A stretch of DNA of 26,040 nt from Pseudomonadota bacterium (GTDB taxonomy: Bacteria; Myxococcota_A; Polyangia; Polyangiales; Polyangiaceae), in NCBI GenBank assembly GCA_023428245.1, contig JAEYYX010000066.1, positions 1 to 26,040 on the forward strand, given 5' to 3'. Both the position numbers and the translations under genes were made by a program. The notes under the pieces are model-generated. The model saw nothing but the letters and a program-made list of their open reading frames with translations. It had not been told where the DNA came from and searched no databases. Below, piece by piece: positions 14,416 through 23,237 of the stretch. How positions within the stretch are numbered: position 1 is the stretch's first letter; the number at the start of each line of letters is the position of its first letter.

Positions 14416-15333
14416 ATGAGCTCTCCGCGCCATTTGCTTGGAATCGAAGGAATGACCCGCGAAGAGGCGCTTTCGCTCCTCGCGCGTGCCCGGACATTTC
14501 TCGACGCACGAGCCGGGCTCGACTCGAAGGACCGCCCCCTCCGAGGCAAGACCGTCCTGAACGTGTTCTTCGAGAACTCGACACGAACCCGCACGAGCTT
14601 CGAGCTTGCGGGCAAGCGGCTCGGCGCGGACGTCGTGAACCTCACGGGCTCCTCTTCGAGCACCAAGAAGGGCGAGACGCTTTTCGATACCTTCGCGACC
14701 TTGAACGCGATGCACGCCCACGCCATCGTCCTCCGCCACTCGGCATCGGGCGCTCCCCACGTCGTCGCACCGCAGAGCCGCGCCGCCGTCGTGAATGCCG
14801 GGGACGGCATGCACGAGCATCCGACCCAAGCTCTCCTCGACGCCCTCACCCTGACGGGCGCCCTCGGAACCCTCGAAGGAAAGACGATCGCGATCTGTGG
14901 CGACATCTTGCACAGTCGGGTCGCCCGCTCGAACGCGCTGCTCTTGCCGCTGCTCGGGGCCAAGGTGAGGCTCTCCGGGCCCCGCACGATGCTCCCCCGG
15001 AGCGCTGATGCTCTCGGCCTCGAGGTCTACGATCGCATCGAGCCGGCTCTCGAAGGCGTCGACGCGATCATGATGCTCCGCATCCAGATGGAGCGCCTGG
15101 GGGGCGCGCTGTTCCCGTCGACCCGTGAGTACTCGAGGATTTGGGGCCTCAACGAGCGAAGGCTCCGCCTCGCGCGGCCGGGAGCCCCCGTCCTGCACCC
15201 AGGTCCTCTCAATCGCGGCGTCGAGATCCATGAAGACGTCGCCGATGGGACCCAATCGGTGATCCTGAATCAGGTCGAAGCCGGCGTAGCTGTACGCATG
15301 GCTGTACTCGAGTCCTGCGTTCTCGGCTCCTGA
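14416..15333 (+). CDS. pyrB: Aspartate carbamoyltransferase catalytic subunit
   Basis: 305 residues, the usual PyrB length. It joins carbamoyl phosphate and aspartate, the first committed step of pyrimidine synthesis. Motifs: carbamoyl-phosphate loop FFENSTRTRTSFE (51-63, STRTR at 54-58), the loop donated by the neighbouring subunit SSSSTKKGETLFDT (79-92), RHS (107-109), HPTQALLDAL (135-144), and LRIQMERL near the aspartate-binding arginine. HPGPLNRGVEI is the typical C-terminal block. All key residues look intact. No regulatory subunit (pyrI) and no other pyrimidine gene is in the window. A pyrC commonly follows pyrB in many bacteria but is absent here, since the next gene is a convergent kinase. 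The ATG at 14416 is clear from the family start. Confidence 0.96.
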   Translation: MSSPRHLLGIEGMTREEALSLLARARTFLDARAGLDSKDRPLRGKTVLNVFFENSTRTRTSFELAGKRLGADVVNLTGSSSSTKKGETLFDTFATLNAMHAHAIVLRHSASGAPHVVAPQSRAAVVNAGDGMHEHPTQALLDALTLTGALGTLEGKTIAICGDILHSRVARSNALLLPLLGAKVRLSGPRTMLPRSADALGLEVYDRIEPALEGVDAIMMLRIQMERLGGALFPSTREYSRIWGLNERRLRLARPGAPVLHPGPLNRGVEIHEDVADGTQSVILNQVEAGVAVRMAVLESCVLGS

Positions 15334-15339
15334 GCCGAG
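15322..15339. terminator. Hairpin over the pyrB stop codon
   Basis: CTCGGC (15322-15327) and GCCGAG (15334-15339) form a 6-bp stem with a 6-base loop that contains the pyrB stop codon. It is followed by TTCTCCC, only a weak T-tail. It lies in the 21-base gap region between the convergent pyrB and kinase genes and could slow read-through in both directions. Confidence 0.35.
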
Positions 15340-15354
15340 TTCTCCCAGTCCGCC

Positions 15355-17253
15355 TCAGGACCCCGTCCGCGAGCTCGACGGGCGACTCCTGATCGCGACC
15401 GCTCTCGCGATCGCACGGTTCAGCTCAAGGGATGTGAAGGGCTTGGGCAAGATTGGAAAGCGAGTCCCGGTACTCCGGTCCTCAATCATGTCCTCCTCGA
15501 CATACCCGGACATCAAGAGGCACGGGCCCGAGTAGCCGCGTGCTCGGAGGCTCCGGATCAAATCCGGGCCGCTCTGACGGGGCAGCAGGACGTCCGAGAC
15601 AACAAGATCGAGGTTTGGGATCCCGCGCTCGTAATGTCCGAGGGCTTCTTCCGCCGTGCGCGCCTCGATGACCTTGGCCCCGCCTCGCTCAAGGGCCTTG
15701 CTCACGACGCGAAGAACGGCTTGTTGGTCTTCGACGACGAGGACTGTGTCGAGCTCCCACGCGAGAGGCGCCTCTCGAATGCGCGAGGCTTCGATGCTCG
15801 GCTCTTCGTCGAGCAGGGGCAAAATGACCGAGAACACGCTGCCTCGCCCGGGCTCCGATTCAAGGGCGATCTGGCCCTCGGCTCGCGCCACGATGCCGAA
15901 ACAGGTCGTGAGGCCGAGCCCAGTCCCCCGGTCACCCTTGGTCGTAAAAAACGGTTCAAAGATGCGCTCTTTGACCAGAGGGGGGATGCCCGAACCTTCG
16001 TCTTTGACTTCCAGCACGACGGAGGGACGAGTCACCTCGGGGTTCGCGTTCGGATCCGCCTGATGCAAGCTGACCAAGATTCGCCCTCCCGGGGGTGAGG
16101 CGTCCTTCGCGTTGAGCACCAGGTTCATCACTACCTGATCGAACTGACCTGGATCGATCCAAACCACACACACATTCTCAGGGATGACGATTTCGAGCCT
16201 GTGATTCTCCCCGACTGCCCTCTTGAGCAGATGCCCGAGTTGCCCGAGATGTTGTCCAAGGTTGAGCCGAACAGGGCGACTGAATCCTCCTCGCGCGAGG
16301 GAGAGGAGCTGAGCCGTGAGCCGCGCCGCGCGTTCAGCCCCCTTCACGATTTCCTCGATTTCCGCGCGCTCCTCGCTCAAGGATTCGGGAAGGGCCGCGG
16401 CCAGTATGCTCGCGCTACCCATGATGCCCGTCAGGACGTTGTTGAAGTCGTGCGCTACGCCGCCCGCCAACCGACCGATCGCTTCCATTTTCTGCGAGCG
16501 AAGGAGGGAGAGCTCTGAGCAATGTTTTTTCTCGATTGCTTGAGCGAGCTCACGGGTCCGAGCCTCAACCCTTTCGTTCAAAAGTCGATTGGCGCGGAGA
16601 AGTCCTTCCTCCGCGCGGCGCAGGCTCTTCACGAGCAGCTCGTTGTCTCGCATCAAGATGAGCTGCTTTCGGTCCCTCTTGTGGGCGAAGCTTCCTCCGA
16701 CAATCAAGACCGTCACCAAGACGCAAACCTCCGCCGCCATCGGAACGAGCAAAGGGCCGCCCACAAAGAGCAGTCGCAAGACACTCGGCAGATTGCAGGA
16801 GATAGTGTAGGCAGCAAACGCTGGGAAGTAGACGCCCGAACTCGCCAGAGCTCCTACGCTGGTGAGATTCACAATGATGAGCGTCTGAAGCTCGAGATCG
16901 GGACGCTCGGGGATCCAAAACGCGATCGCCGGGTACGCGCCCCAGGCGAGGCCGAGCAGAATCGCGCTCAGAACGCGCGCGCGGCTCCAGAGTTCGAGGG
17001 AGCCCTCGTGATTTCGCCGCATGTAGAGCGCGCGGAGCCAGAGCGCGAGAGAGCTGGCGATCGAAAGCTCCAAGATCCAGCCGTAGAGGAGTCGGGACGA
17101 CACGTGTCCGGCGAGGGGCCAGGCGGCGAGCCCCGCAACCAGCGGAGACGCCACGAGCACGATCAAGAGACTCTTGAAGTTCGCGTCAAGCTGGCGCGAG
17201 AGCACGTAGTGCTCCCTGGCTCTCCGCGCCTCTTCTCCTCCTCCCGATTCCAT
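15355..17253 (-). CDS. Hybrid sensor histidine kinase with C-terminal receiver
   Basis: 632 residues. N-terminal sensor of about six membrane helices (residues about 28-190) with no sizeable periplasmic domain, so it probably senses a membrane or small-molecule signal. Then a coiled coil (205-250). Dimerisation/phosphoacceptor domain RLAGGVAHDFNN with His268. ATPase domain with N-box NLVLNAKDA (377-385), G1 VKDEGSGIP, F-box FEPFFTTK, and G2 GTGLGLTTCFGI. The C-terminal receiver has phosphoacceptor Asp554 (VVSDVLLP) and Lys604 (LPKPF). There is no HPt or DNA-binding domain, so output must go through another protein; none is adjacent. The start ATG 17253 lies in a CATG that is also an ATG on the other strand. 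Complete and apparently functional. Confidence 0.95.
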   Translation of the reverse strand: MESGGGEEARRAREHYVLSRQLDANFKSLLIVLVASPLVAGLAAWPLAGHVSSRLLYGWILELSIASSLALWLRALYMRRNHEGSLELWSRARVLSAILLGLAWGAYPAIAFWIPERPDLELQTLIIVNLTSVGALASSGVYFPAFAAYTISCNLPSVLRLLFVGGPLLVPMAAEVCVLVTVLIVGGSFAHKRDRKQLILMRDNELLVKSLRRAEEGLLRANRLLNERVEARTRELAQAIEKKHCSELSLLRSQKMEAIGRLAGGVAHDFNNVLTGIMGSASILAAALPESLSEERAEIEEIVKGAERAARLTAQLLSLARGGFSRPVRLNLGQHLGQLGHLLKRAVGENHRLEIVIPENVCVVWIDPGQFDQVVMNLVLNAKDASPPGGRILVSLHQADPNANPEVTRPSVVLEVKDEGSGIPPLVKERIFEPFFTTKGDRGTGLGLTTCFGIVARAEGQIALESEPGRGSVFSVILPLLDEEPSIEASRIREAPLAWELDTVLVVEDQQAVLRVVSKALERGGAKVIEARTAEEALGHYERGIPNLDLVVSDVLLPRQSGPDLIRSLRARGYSGPCLLMSGYVEEDMIEDRSTGTRFPILPKPFTSLELNRAIARAVAIRSRPSSSRTGS

Positions 17254-17392
17254 GCGCGAAGTGTCATGCTACCGGAGGCAGAGCGTCTGCCTATCCCCCC
17301 GCGCCCAGGGCGCCCTTGACTCTATGTCCAAAACTCCCGACTTCACCCCGGCTCCGACGTTGGGCCTGCGGGTCAAAAAGCGTGTGCAGGAT

Positions 17393-18469
17393 ATGAGCCC
17401 TTCGCCGCATTCTTCAACGGATCCGGGTCCCTCCGCCCTGCGCTCAAGAAAGGTCCGGCCGAGCCTCCTCGAGCGTACTCTGCTCCTCTGGACACTTGGC
17501 CTGGCCCTCTTCGCTTGCGAAAAAAAACAGGATCCTGCGGACGCTCGTCCTCAGGTTCAGGCGACAAGAGTCGACGCTCCTCCGCGACTTCCCGAGACCC
17601 CGTCCGCCCCTGCGCCGCCCAAGAACCCGGAGCCCCTCCTGGTCTTGCCTGAGTCCGCCTATTCGGCTCGGCTCGCCTTCGACGGTGATCGGCTCGTACT
17701 CACGACCCAACTCGGCGTGCACATCCTCGACGCCCAAGCAACGATCGAGAGTCGTGCGACATCCCTCGGACACCTCGCGCAATTCGATCGCGGGCGCATC
17801 GTTTTCTATCGAGATGGCGCTTTTTGGAGTCAGGCCTTGATGCCGAAAAGAGCCGACAAGCGCCTGGCCCAGACGAAGACCGAGCCATCGCTCATGAACC
17901 TGAAAGGCACCGAACTCGCTTGGGTCGAGCCCGAGCCGGAGGGAGGACAAGCGCTCTATGCCCTCGGACGCACAGCGCCTCGTCTCGTCTATCGCTCACA
18001 AGGCGTGATCAGCGCCCTCCACATCGAAGGAGCTCACGGGTTTTTCATTGAACAATCCCGAGAGGGTGCCTGGCGCATCGGGCGAGCTTCCCTCGACAGT
18101 TCGGATCTGGCCTGGACCGAGCCCCGTCGCTCGCGTCCCCCCGCGATGCTGACCGGGTCAGAGCGCGCTCTCTATTACTACGAAGGCCTCGAAGGAGGAG
18201 TGCATGAACTCGCTTTCGACTTCAGCGCAGATCGCGTCCTTGTCCGTGATTTCATCTGCTCACCACTGGCGGCTGGGGTGGACCTATTCTGCGCGAGTGT
18301 GACAGGCGTACAGCGAGTGCCTTTGAATGACGCCCCGCCGATCCCAGTAACCACGGCCAAAGACGGGCCCATTCCCTTCATCATCGCCAGCGCCACCCAG
18401 ATCGCATGGGTGAGCGACGTCGGCCCTGAGAAACTCGCCGTACGTCGTCTCTCCCTCGCCGCCCCTTGA
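17393..18469 (+). CDS. Probable lipoprotein with beta-propeller-like repeats
   Basis: About 358 residues from ATG 17393; ATG 17324 and 17252 are in frame upstream and cannot be excluded. A basic segment (RSRKVRPSLLER) precedes the hydrophobic stretch TLLLWTLGLALFAC, with Cys42 as the likely lipid anchor. A Pro/Ala-rich linker follows. The rest (about 85-355) is a series of four-stranded-looking units with repeated G-[ED]-x-L/A-W-V/Y patterns (LVLTTQLGVHIL, GTELAWVEPE, SERALYYYEGL, TQIAWVSDV). This suggests a beta-propeller or TolB/WD-like scaffold on the outer membrane or periplasmic side. No catalytic motif is visible. It is divergent from the hybrid kinase and convergent with the xylanase-like gene, ending 16 bases from it. 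Confidence 0.75.
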   Translation: MSPSPHSSTDPGPSALRSRKVRPSLLERTLLLWTLGLALFACEKKQDPADARPQVQATRVDAPPRLPETPSAPAPPKNPEPLLVLPESAYSARLAFDGDRLVLTTQLGVHILDAQATIESRATSLGHLAQFDRGRIVFYRDGAFWSQALMPKRADKRLAQTKTEPSLMNLKGTELAWVEPEPEGGQALYALGRTAPRLVYRSQGVISALHIEGAHGFFIEQSREGAWRIGRASLDSSDLAWTEPRRSRPPAMLTGSERALYYYEGLEGGVHELAFDFSADRVLVRDFICSPLAAGVDLFCASVTGVQRVPLNDAPPIPVTTAKDGPIPFIIASATQIAWVSDVGPEKLAVRRLSLAAP

Positions 18470-18491
18470 GCACGCAAGAACTCGCTCAGGG
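18464..18491. terminator. Inverted repeat spanning both convergent stop codons
   Basis: CCTTGAGC (18464-18471) pairs with GCTCAGGG (18484-18491) over 8 positions, one of them G-U, with a 12-base loop. The plus-strand stop TGA (18467-18469) and the minus-strand stop (18486-18488) lie in opposite arms. No T-tract, so termination strength is doubtful. Confidence 0.3.
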
Positions 18492-19646
18492 CGAAGGACG
18501 CTCGAGGTAGTCCATGAGCCAGGTCATCGCGGGGCGCGGAGCGCCGGAGTTTCCGTCGATCAGACCGCTGTCGGGAGCCTGGCTCCAGGTTCGTCCGCGC
18601 ACCCAGCCCCAGATCGTGATGCCCTCGATCCAGTCAGTTTCGTAGAAGAAGGGGAACTGCTCTTGGTAGTACCTGAGCTGTTCCGCGTCGCTCGAGAAGC
18701 TCACATCATACTCAGTGATGTGCACCGGGAGCCCTGTTTCTTCATGGAGCTTGCGCAGATTGGCCTGAACCCGAGCAGTCGTCATCTGCGGGTGATCGCA
18801 GTCATGAGCTTGAGCACCTACGGCGTCGATCGGAGCACCATTGGCTTTGATATCCTTAGCGATCGAGATGAAGTGGTCGACCTCGTCGTCCCACTCGATG
18901 TTATTATAGTCGTTCAGGAGCAGGATCGCGTCGCCGCAGGACTCCCGGGCCCATTTGAAGGCGTTGACGATCCAAGGCCACGACCCTGACGCCCCTGCGC
19001 TGATGTTCTGGGTATAGTTCGGGGTGGTGTGGGGCGGAGGCTCGTTCACCACGTCGATGACTTTGGTGTTCTTGTACCGCGAGCAGAAACCACTGATCCA
19101 CGCGCGCACATCGGATTCATTGGGCACGCCATTTGGCTGCTGATTGCCCCAAATGAACACGTGTTGTTTGAAAATGAGCCCGTTTTGCTCCGCGTAGTCG
19201 TAGATGCTGTCGAGGGTCGACCAGTTCGGCTGACTTCCGACGTTCGGCTGCACAGAGCCCCATTTGCCAGCGTTCTCGGGCGTGACCTGATCCCAGTAGG
19301 TCGCAAACTTCTTCCCCGCATAGTCCATGCGGTTGTCCGTCGTGATGTTGCCCACGAACTTCTTCCGTTTCGGTCCCGAACTCGAGCCTCCCGAATCCCC
19401 CGACACGAGGCCTCCCGAACCAAAAGAGCCTCCGCCGACGCCACCGCCACTCCGTCCTCCGGCCCCCGGTCCAGACCGGCCTCCCACGCCGAATCCTCGG
19501 CCCCCCGTGGCGCTCCCTCCGCCGCTCTCTGTCCCTCCGCCCGCGTCATCATCCTCAGAAAAGCCGTCGTCGGCCGCGTCTTCCGTCACGCCCGCACAGC
19601 CAAGGAGAAGAAGGGATAAGAATAAGGAGGACAGCGGTTTGTTCAT
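18486..19646 (-). CDS. GH10 endo-1,4-beta-xylanase-like lipoprotein
   Basis: 386 residues. Signal peptide with lipobox LLLLGC, lipid anchor Cys17. Residues 35-92 form a Gly/Ser-rich linker typical of myxobacterial surface proteins. From residue 95 a GH10 barrel: FVGNITTDNRMDYA, FATYWDQVTPENAGKW (114-129), HVFIWGNQQP (162-171), acid/base Glu202 in VIDVVNEPPP, nucleophile Glu312 in HITEYD, and GITIWGWV. GH10 enzymes cleave xylan beta-1,4 bonds, releasing xylo-oligosaccharides. The conserved WHSQ-type histidine is Gly here (WGNQQP), a variant I recall from some GH10 subgroups, so the substrate may differ. ATG 19646 is chosen because the lipoprotein signal starts there, although the frame stays open to 19877. 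Likely a cell-surface polysaccharide hydrolase. Confidence 0.9.
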   Translation of the reverse strand: MNKPLSSLFLSLLLLGCAGVTEDAADDGFSEDDDAGGGTESGGGSATGGRGFGVGGRSGPGAGGRSGGGVGGGSFGSGGLVSGDSGGSSSGPKRKKFVGNITTDNRMDYAGKKFATYWDQVTPENAGKWGSVQPNVGSQPNWSTLDSIYDYAEQNGLIFKQHVFIWGNQQPNGVPNESDVRAWISGFCSRYKNTKVIDVVNEPPPHTTPNYTQNISAGASGSWPWIVNAFKWARESCGDAILLLNDYNNIEWDDEVDHFISIAKDIKANGAPIDAVGAQAHDCDHPQMTTARVQANLRKLHEETGLPVHITEYDVSFSSDAEQLRYYQEQFPFFYETDWIEGITIWGWVRGRTWSQAPDSGLIDGNSGAPRPAMTWLMDYLERPSP

Positions 19647-19781
19647 GGATCGAAGCTCGGGAGACGAGCCCCTCGCAGGGCTCGGCCGAAAAATGCCGAA
19701 GGAATATGAGTCCATAGCAAAAGCCAAGGAAAAAACCCGCGCGAGGGCTCCGAAAAGGGGGTTCAAGGCGCCTCCCCGGGG

Positions 19782-19803
19782 CCTCCGCGAGTCTCTCGGG
19801 AGG
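19782..19803. other. Hairpin in the divergent region between the xylanase and efflux genes
   Basis: CCTCC-G-CGAG and CTCG-GGAGG form a 9-bp stem with one bulged G and a TCT loop. It sits in the 294-base divergent gap (19647-19940), where no gene and no clear promoter boxes are seen. It would be in the leader of the xylanase-like transcript if that starts near 19860. Confidence 0.25.
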
Positions 19804-19940
19804 GCGAGCTCCACACCCCCAGCGAATTCCACTGTTACAAAAAGCAGGCCCCACCACGCCCGCTGACCACGTCTCACATCTTACTCACACCAGCACGAGT
19901 CCTCCCCCTCCCCTTGTGCCTCCCCCCTCGATCCGATCTA

Positions 19941-21275
19941 ATGTCCGCTCCGAGTCAGCGCATGCAGAACGCCTCCGCCCCTTCGACGCCCGCTCCTAGC
20001 CTGGAAGATACCGAGGTCGATCGGATCGTCCGGTCTCTTCAAGCCGAACTGAAAAAGACGCAGCGACGGCGCTGGCTCCGCATCGGTATCACTATCGGCA
20101 TCCTCGTCTTTGGTTATGTCGGATTCCGCGAGTACCAGAGACGGAACCAACCTCCGCCCGAGCCTCGTTTCGCCGGAGCTCCCGTCGAAGTTCGCGACAT
20201 CGTCGAGAAAGTTCAGGCCACCGGTGTCGTGGAGCCGCTCACGAAGCTCGAAGTCGGCACCCAGGTCTCCGGCCGTATCGCCAAGGTCTACGTCGACTTC
20301 AACGACGTGGTGAAAGAAGGCGATCTCTTGGCCGAGATCGATCCGCAGCTCCCCGCCGCCCAGCTTGTTCAATCCCAAGCGGAACTCGCCGCGCGTCAGG
20401 CCGCTCTGGAGCGAGCCAAGACCGCCCGTGATGCAGCCAATATTCGCCTCCAGCGCATCAAGACCCTTGTGCCTGAAGGCCTGGCGAGCCCGGCCGAGCT
20501 CGATCAAGCGCAGGCGGACCTCGACATGGCGAAGGCGGAGGTCACGAGCGCTGAAGCCAACGTAGGCCAAGTGCGCGCCATGGTGCAGAGCGCAGGTACT
20601 ACGCTCAAGTACACGAAGATCGTGACGGCGATCGATGGTGTCGTCATCGATCGCCAGGTCGAGCCCGGTCAGACGGTGGCCGCTTCGTTCAACACGCCGG
20701 TCCTCTTTGTGATCGCCCGGGACCTCGAACAAATGCGAGTGCTCGCCGAGATCGATGAAGCGGACGTCGGAAAGGTCAAAGAGGGCATGCAGGCGAGCAT
20801 CGTCGTCGACGCTTTCCCCTCCGACCGTTTCCAGGGAAAGCTGACTCAGATCCGCCTCAGCCCGAACACAGTCGAGGGGGTCGTGACCTACTCGGCAGTC
20901 GTGGTCGTGGATAACTCGGAGCTCAAGCTCCGGCCCGGAATGACAGCCAATGTGACGATTGAGACGGCGAGCGCTCGCCAAGTCGTCGCCGTCCCCACTG
21001 CGGCGCTTCGTTTTGAGCCGCTCCGGACCGCTCCCGCCGATAAAGGTGCCGCCGCTCCCGCCCCCGCACCTCTCGCCCCGCTTGGCCCGGATGAGGGGCG
21101 CGTCTACCTCTTGAAACGGGGACCCGGCGCCGAGCAGACAATCGAGCCGCTCACGCTCAAGGTCGGCCTCTCCGACGGCGTGTTTTCGACAGTCCTCAGC
21201 CCGCTCGAGGCTGGCAGTTTGGTCGTCGTGGACGAGAAGCCGAGCGAACAGAAGCGCGGTTTTCGGCTGTTTTGA
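19941..21275 (+). CDS. MacA/HlyD-type periplasmic adaptor (membrane fusion protein)
   Basis: 444 residues from ATG 19941. Domains in order: cytoplasmic start (1-44), one membrane helix (about 46-62), beta-barrel/lipoyl half (VEVRDIVEKVQATGVVEPL, VSGRIAKVYVDFNDVVKEGDLLAEIDP), a helical hairpin (about 135-210, AARQAALERAKTARDAANIRL and DLDMAKAEVTSAEANVGQV), the second lipoyl half (TAIDGVVIDRQVEPGQTVAA), and a C-terminal barrel (RPGMTANVTIET). Such adaptors link an inner-membrane ABC transporter to an outer-membrane TolC-type channel. First gene of a four-gene operon with an ATPase and two permeases, as in MacAB-type export of peptides, lipids or drugs. No TolC homologue is in the window. Substrate unknown. 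Confidence 0.93.
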   Translation: MSAPSQRMQNASAPSTPAPSLEDTEVDRIVRSLQAELKKTQRRRWLRIGITIGILVFGYVGFREYQRRNQPPPEPRFAGAPVEVRDIVEKVQATGVVEPLTKLEVGTQVSGRIAKVYVDFNDVVKEGDLLAEIDPQLPAAQLVQSQAELAARQAALERAKTARDAANIRLQRIKTLVPEGLASPAELDQAQADLDMAKAEVTSAEANVGQVRAMVQSAGTTLKYTKIVTAIDGVVIDRQVEPGQTVAASFNTPVLFVIARDLEQMRVLAEIDEADVGKVKEGMQASIVVDAFPSDRFQGKLTQIRLSPNTVEGVVTYSAVVVVDNSELKLRPGMTANVTIETASARQVVAVPTAALRFEPLRTAPADKGAAAPAPAPLAPLGPDEGRVYLLKRGPGAEQTIEPLTLKVGLSDGVFSTVLSPLEAGSLVVVDEKPSEQKRGFRLF

Positions 21276-21278
21276 GGA
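21274..21278 (+). promoter_or_regulatory. Ribosome-binding site deciding the ATPase start
   Basis: GAGGA overlaps the stop codon (TGA, 21273-21275) of the adaptor gene and lies 4 bases before ATG 21283. This favours that ATG over the adjacent in-frame GTG at 21280 and shows the genes are read as one unit. Confidence 0.6.
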
Positions 21279-21282
21279 AGTG

Positions 21283-22029
21283 ATGTCTCGGTTAGCGGAG
21301 CTTCGCGGGGTAGGACGAGACTATCTGGTGGGTGGCTCGGTGGTGCACGCCCTCCGCACCATCGACCTCGACATCGAACAGGGAGAGTTCTTGGCAGTGG
21401 TCGGCCCTTCTGGTTCCGGTAAGAGCACGCTCATGAACATCTTGGGCTGTTTGGACCGACCGACCCGAGGTAGCTACAAGCTCCTCGACGTCGAGGTCGG
21501 CCAACGAACCGGCGACGAACGCGCCATCATTCGCAATCGCCTGCTCGGGTTTATCTTCCAAGGCTTCAATCTCCTGCCTCGCACGAGCGCCCTCGAAAAC
21601 ACCGAGCTACCGCTGGTGTATCGAGGTCTCTCCCGCAAAGAGCGCCACGAGAGGGCGCTCCGGGCTTTGGTGCGCGTCGGACTCGCCGAGCGGATCCACC
21701 ACACCCCCGCTGAGCTCTCCGGAGGCCAACAGCAGCGCGTCGCGATCGCACGGGCGCTGGTCACCGACCCGCCGCTCTTGCTCGCCGACGAACCCACGGG
21801 AAACCTGGACACGGTCACGACCTATGAGGTCCTCGCGCTGCTCCAAGAGCTCGTCAACGAGTCGGGACGCACCGTGGTGATCGTCACCCACGAACCTGAA
21901 GTAGCCGCCTGCGCCAATCGAGTCGTGACTGTGCGCGACGGGCGCATCGTGCTCGATCAAAAGAACGCCTCCGCCGTGCGCGCGAGCGAAGTGCTCCAAA
22001 AGCTCAAGGAGCACGCAGAGGAATCGTGA
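21283..22029 (+). CDS. MacB/LolD-type ABC transporter ATPase
   Basis: 248 residues. Walker A GPSGSGKST (41-49), Q-loop FQGFNLLP (Gln93), signature LSGGQQQRVAIARAL (145-159), Walker B LLLADEPTGNLD (Asp169, Glu170) and switch His203. Sequence style and the NLD after PTG are those of the MacB/LolD/FtsE class, which drive mechanotransmission or lipoprotein release. Unlike E. coli MacB, where ATPase and permease are fused, the ATPase is a separate protein. It overlaps the next gene by four bases (GTGA), so expression is coupled. Should pair with the two permeases downstream. Confidence 0.95.
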   Translation: MSRLAELRGVGRDYLVGGSVVHALRTIDLDIEQGEFLAVVGPSGSGKSTLMNILGCLDRPTRGSYKLLDVEVGQRTGDERAIIRNRLLGFIFQGFNLLPRTSALENTELPLVYRGLSRKERHERALRALVRVGLAERIHHTPAELSGGQQQRVAIARALVTDPPLLLADEPTGNLDTVTTYEVLALLQELVNESGRTVVIVTHEPEVAACANRVVTVRDGRIVLDQKNASAVRASEVLQKLKEHAEES

Positions 22030-23231
22030 TCACGGCGCTCCGGCTCGCGCTCCGGGCGCTCTTGGCGGCCCGCACCCGCACCTGGTTGACCGTGCTCGGC
22101 ATCCTGATCGGGACGTCCGCGGTCGTCGTCGTGGTCGCGCTCGGTAGCGGCGCGCGCGAGCGCATCTTGGCCGAGATCGACAACATGGGTAGCGCGGTGA
22201 TCTTCGTGTTCCCCGAGTCGCGCAGCCACAGCGGCGCGCGTGTCGCATCGAATGCCCTGAGCGAAGACGACCGCGACGCCATTCGCCTCAGCGCTCCCTC
22301 GGTCCAGGCCATCACTGCCTGGAGCAGCATCCGGACTCGGGTGCATTCCTCCTACGACAGCTACCGCACTTTGGTGATGGGCATCGATGAGAGCCACTTC
22401 GAGGTCCGCGGCTTCTCCATTCGCTCCGGTCGCTCGTTTACGCCCGAGGAATTCCGAAACAAGGCCAAGGTTGCGGTCATCGGACAGACCACACGGCTCG
22501 AACTGTTTGGGGCTCACGATCCGGTCGGCCAGACTGTGCGCATCGGTCAGCACACCTACCAAATCATCGGTCTGCTCGCGGAGAAGGGCCGCTCTTCCTT
22601 CGAAGACCAAGACGATCGAATCATGCTCCCGATCGAGAGCTATCGCGCACGCGTCTCGGTCGCGAGTGGTCGACGGGTGCAGTTGCTCGTAGCGAGCGCT
22701 CGCTCCCCCGCCCACACAGCCCAGGCCGAAGCCCAGATCCGAGGCATCCTGCGAGAACGGCACCGGCTCCGTCCCGGCGATTTTGATGATTTCGCCATCC
22801 GAACCCAGGAAGCCTTCCGCAGGAACCAGGAAGAGATCCTCGATCTTGTCACGACGCTCCTGCTTTCCGTGGCTCTTGTCGCGCTCTTCACCGGCGGCGT
22901 CGGCGTCATGAACATCATGCTCATCAGCGTCGCCGAACGGACGAGAGAGATCGGAATCCGCCTCTCGATCGGGGCGAGGGAGCGCGACGTTCTCTTGCAG
23001 TTCCTCTTCGAAGCCCTCCTGCTCACCCTGACGGGCGGAGCACTCGGTATCCTTTTGGCATTTGTCGTGACGCTTGTGATGCGGACCACACTCGGCTGGG
23101 CGATGCCCATCGATATGAACGCAGTCATCGCTGCCGTCGCCACCAGTACCGGCGCCGGCCTTCTGTTCGGTATCCTCCCGGCCAGAAGAGCCGCGCGGCT
23201 CGATCCCGTCGAAGCGCTCAGGAAAGGCTGA
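22026..23231 (+). CDS. MacB/FtsX-type ABC permease (first of two)
   Basis: 401 residues from GTG 22026. One N-terminal membrane helix (about 18-40), a long periplasmic MacB-like core (about 45-270), and three C-terminal membrane helices beginning at LLLSVALVALFTGGVGVMN. The FtsX block GVGVMNIMLISVAERTREIGIRLSIGA contains the coupling segment that meets the ATPase. The end LDPVEALRKG is typical. With the next gene it can form a heterodimeric permease, since two such units are needed per transporter. The start overlaps the ATPase stop (GTGA). Confidence 0.93.
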   Translation: MITALRLALRALLAARTRTWLTVLGILIGTSAVVVVVALGSGARERILAEIDNMGSAVIFVFPESRSHSGARVASNALSEDDRDAIRLSAPSVQAITAWSSIRTRVHSSYDSYRTLVMGIDESHFEVRGFSIRSGRSFTPEEFRNKAKVAVIGQTTRLELFGAHDPVGQTVRIGQHTYQIIGLLAEKGRSSFEDQDDRIMLPIESYRARVSVASGRRVQLLVASARSPAHTAQAEAQIRGILRERHRLRPGDFDDFAIRTQEAFRRNQEEILDLVTTLLLSVALVALFTGGVGVMNIMLISVAERTREIGIRLSIGARERDVLLQFLFEALLLTLTGGALGILLAFVVTLVMRTTLGWAMPIDMNAVIAAVATSTGAGLLFGILPARRAARLDPVEALRKG

Positions 23232-23237
23232 CCTAGG

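Noticed and set aside
14146..15255. Long minus-strand open frame opposite pyrB
   Set aside because: pyrB is fully supported by catalytic motifs; the reverse frame shows no recognisable motif.
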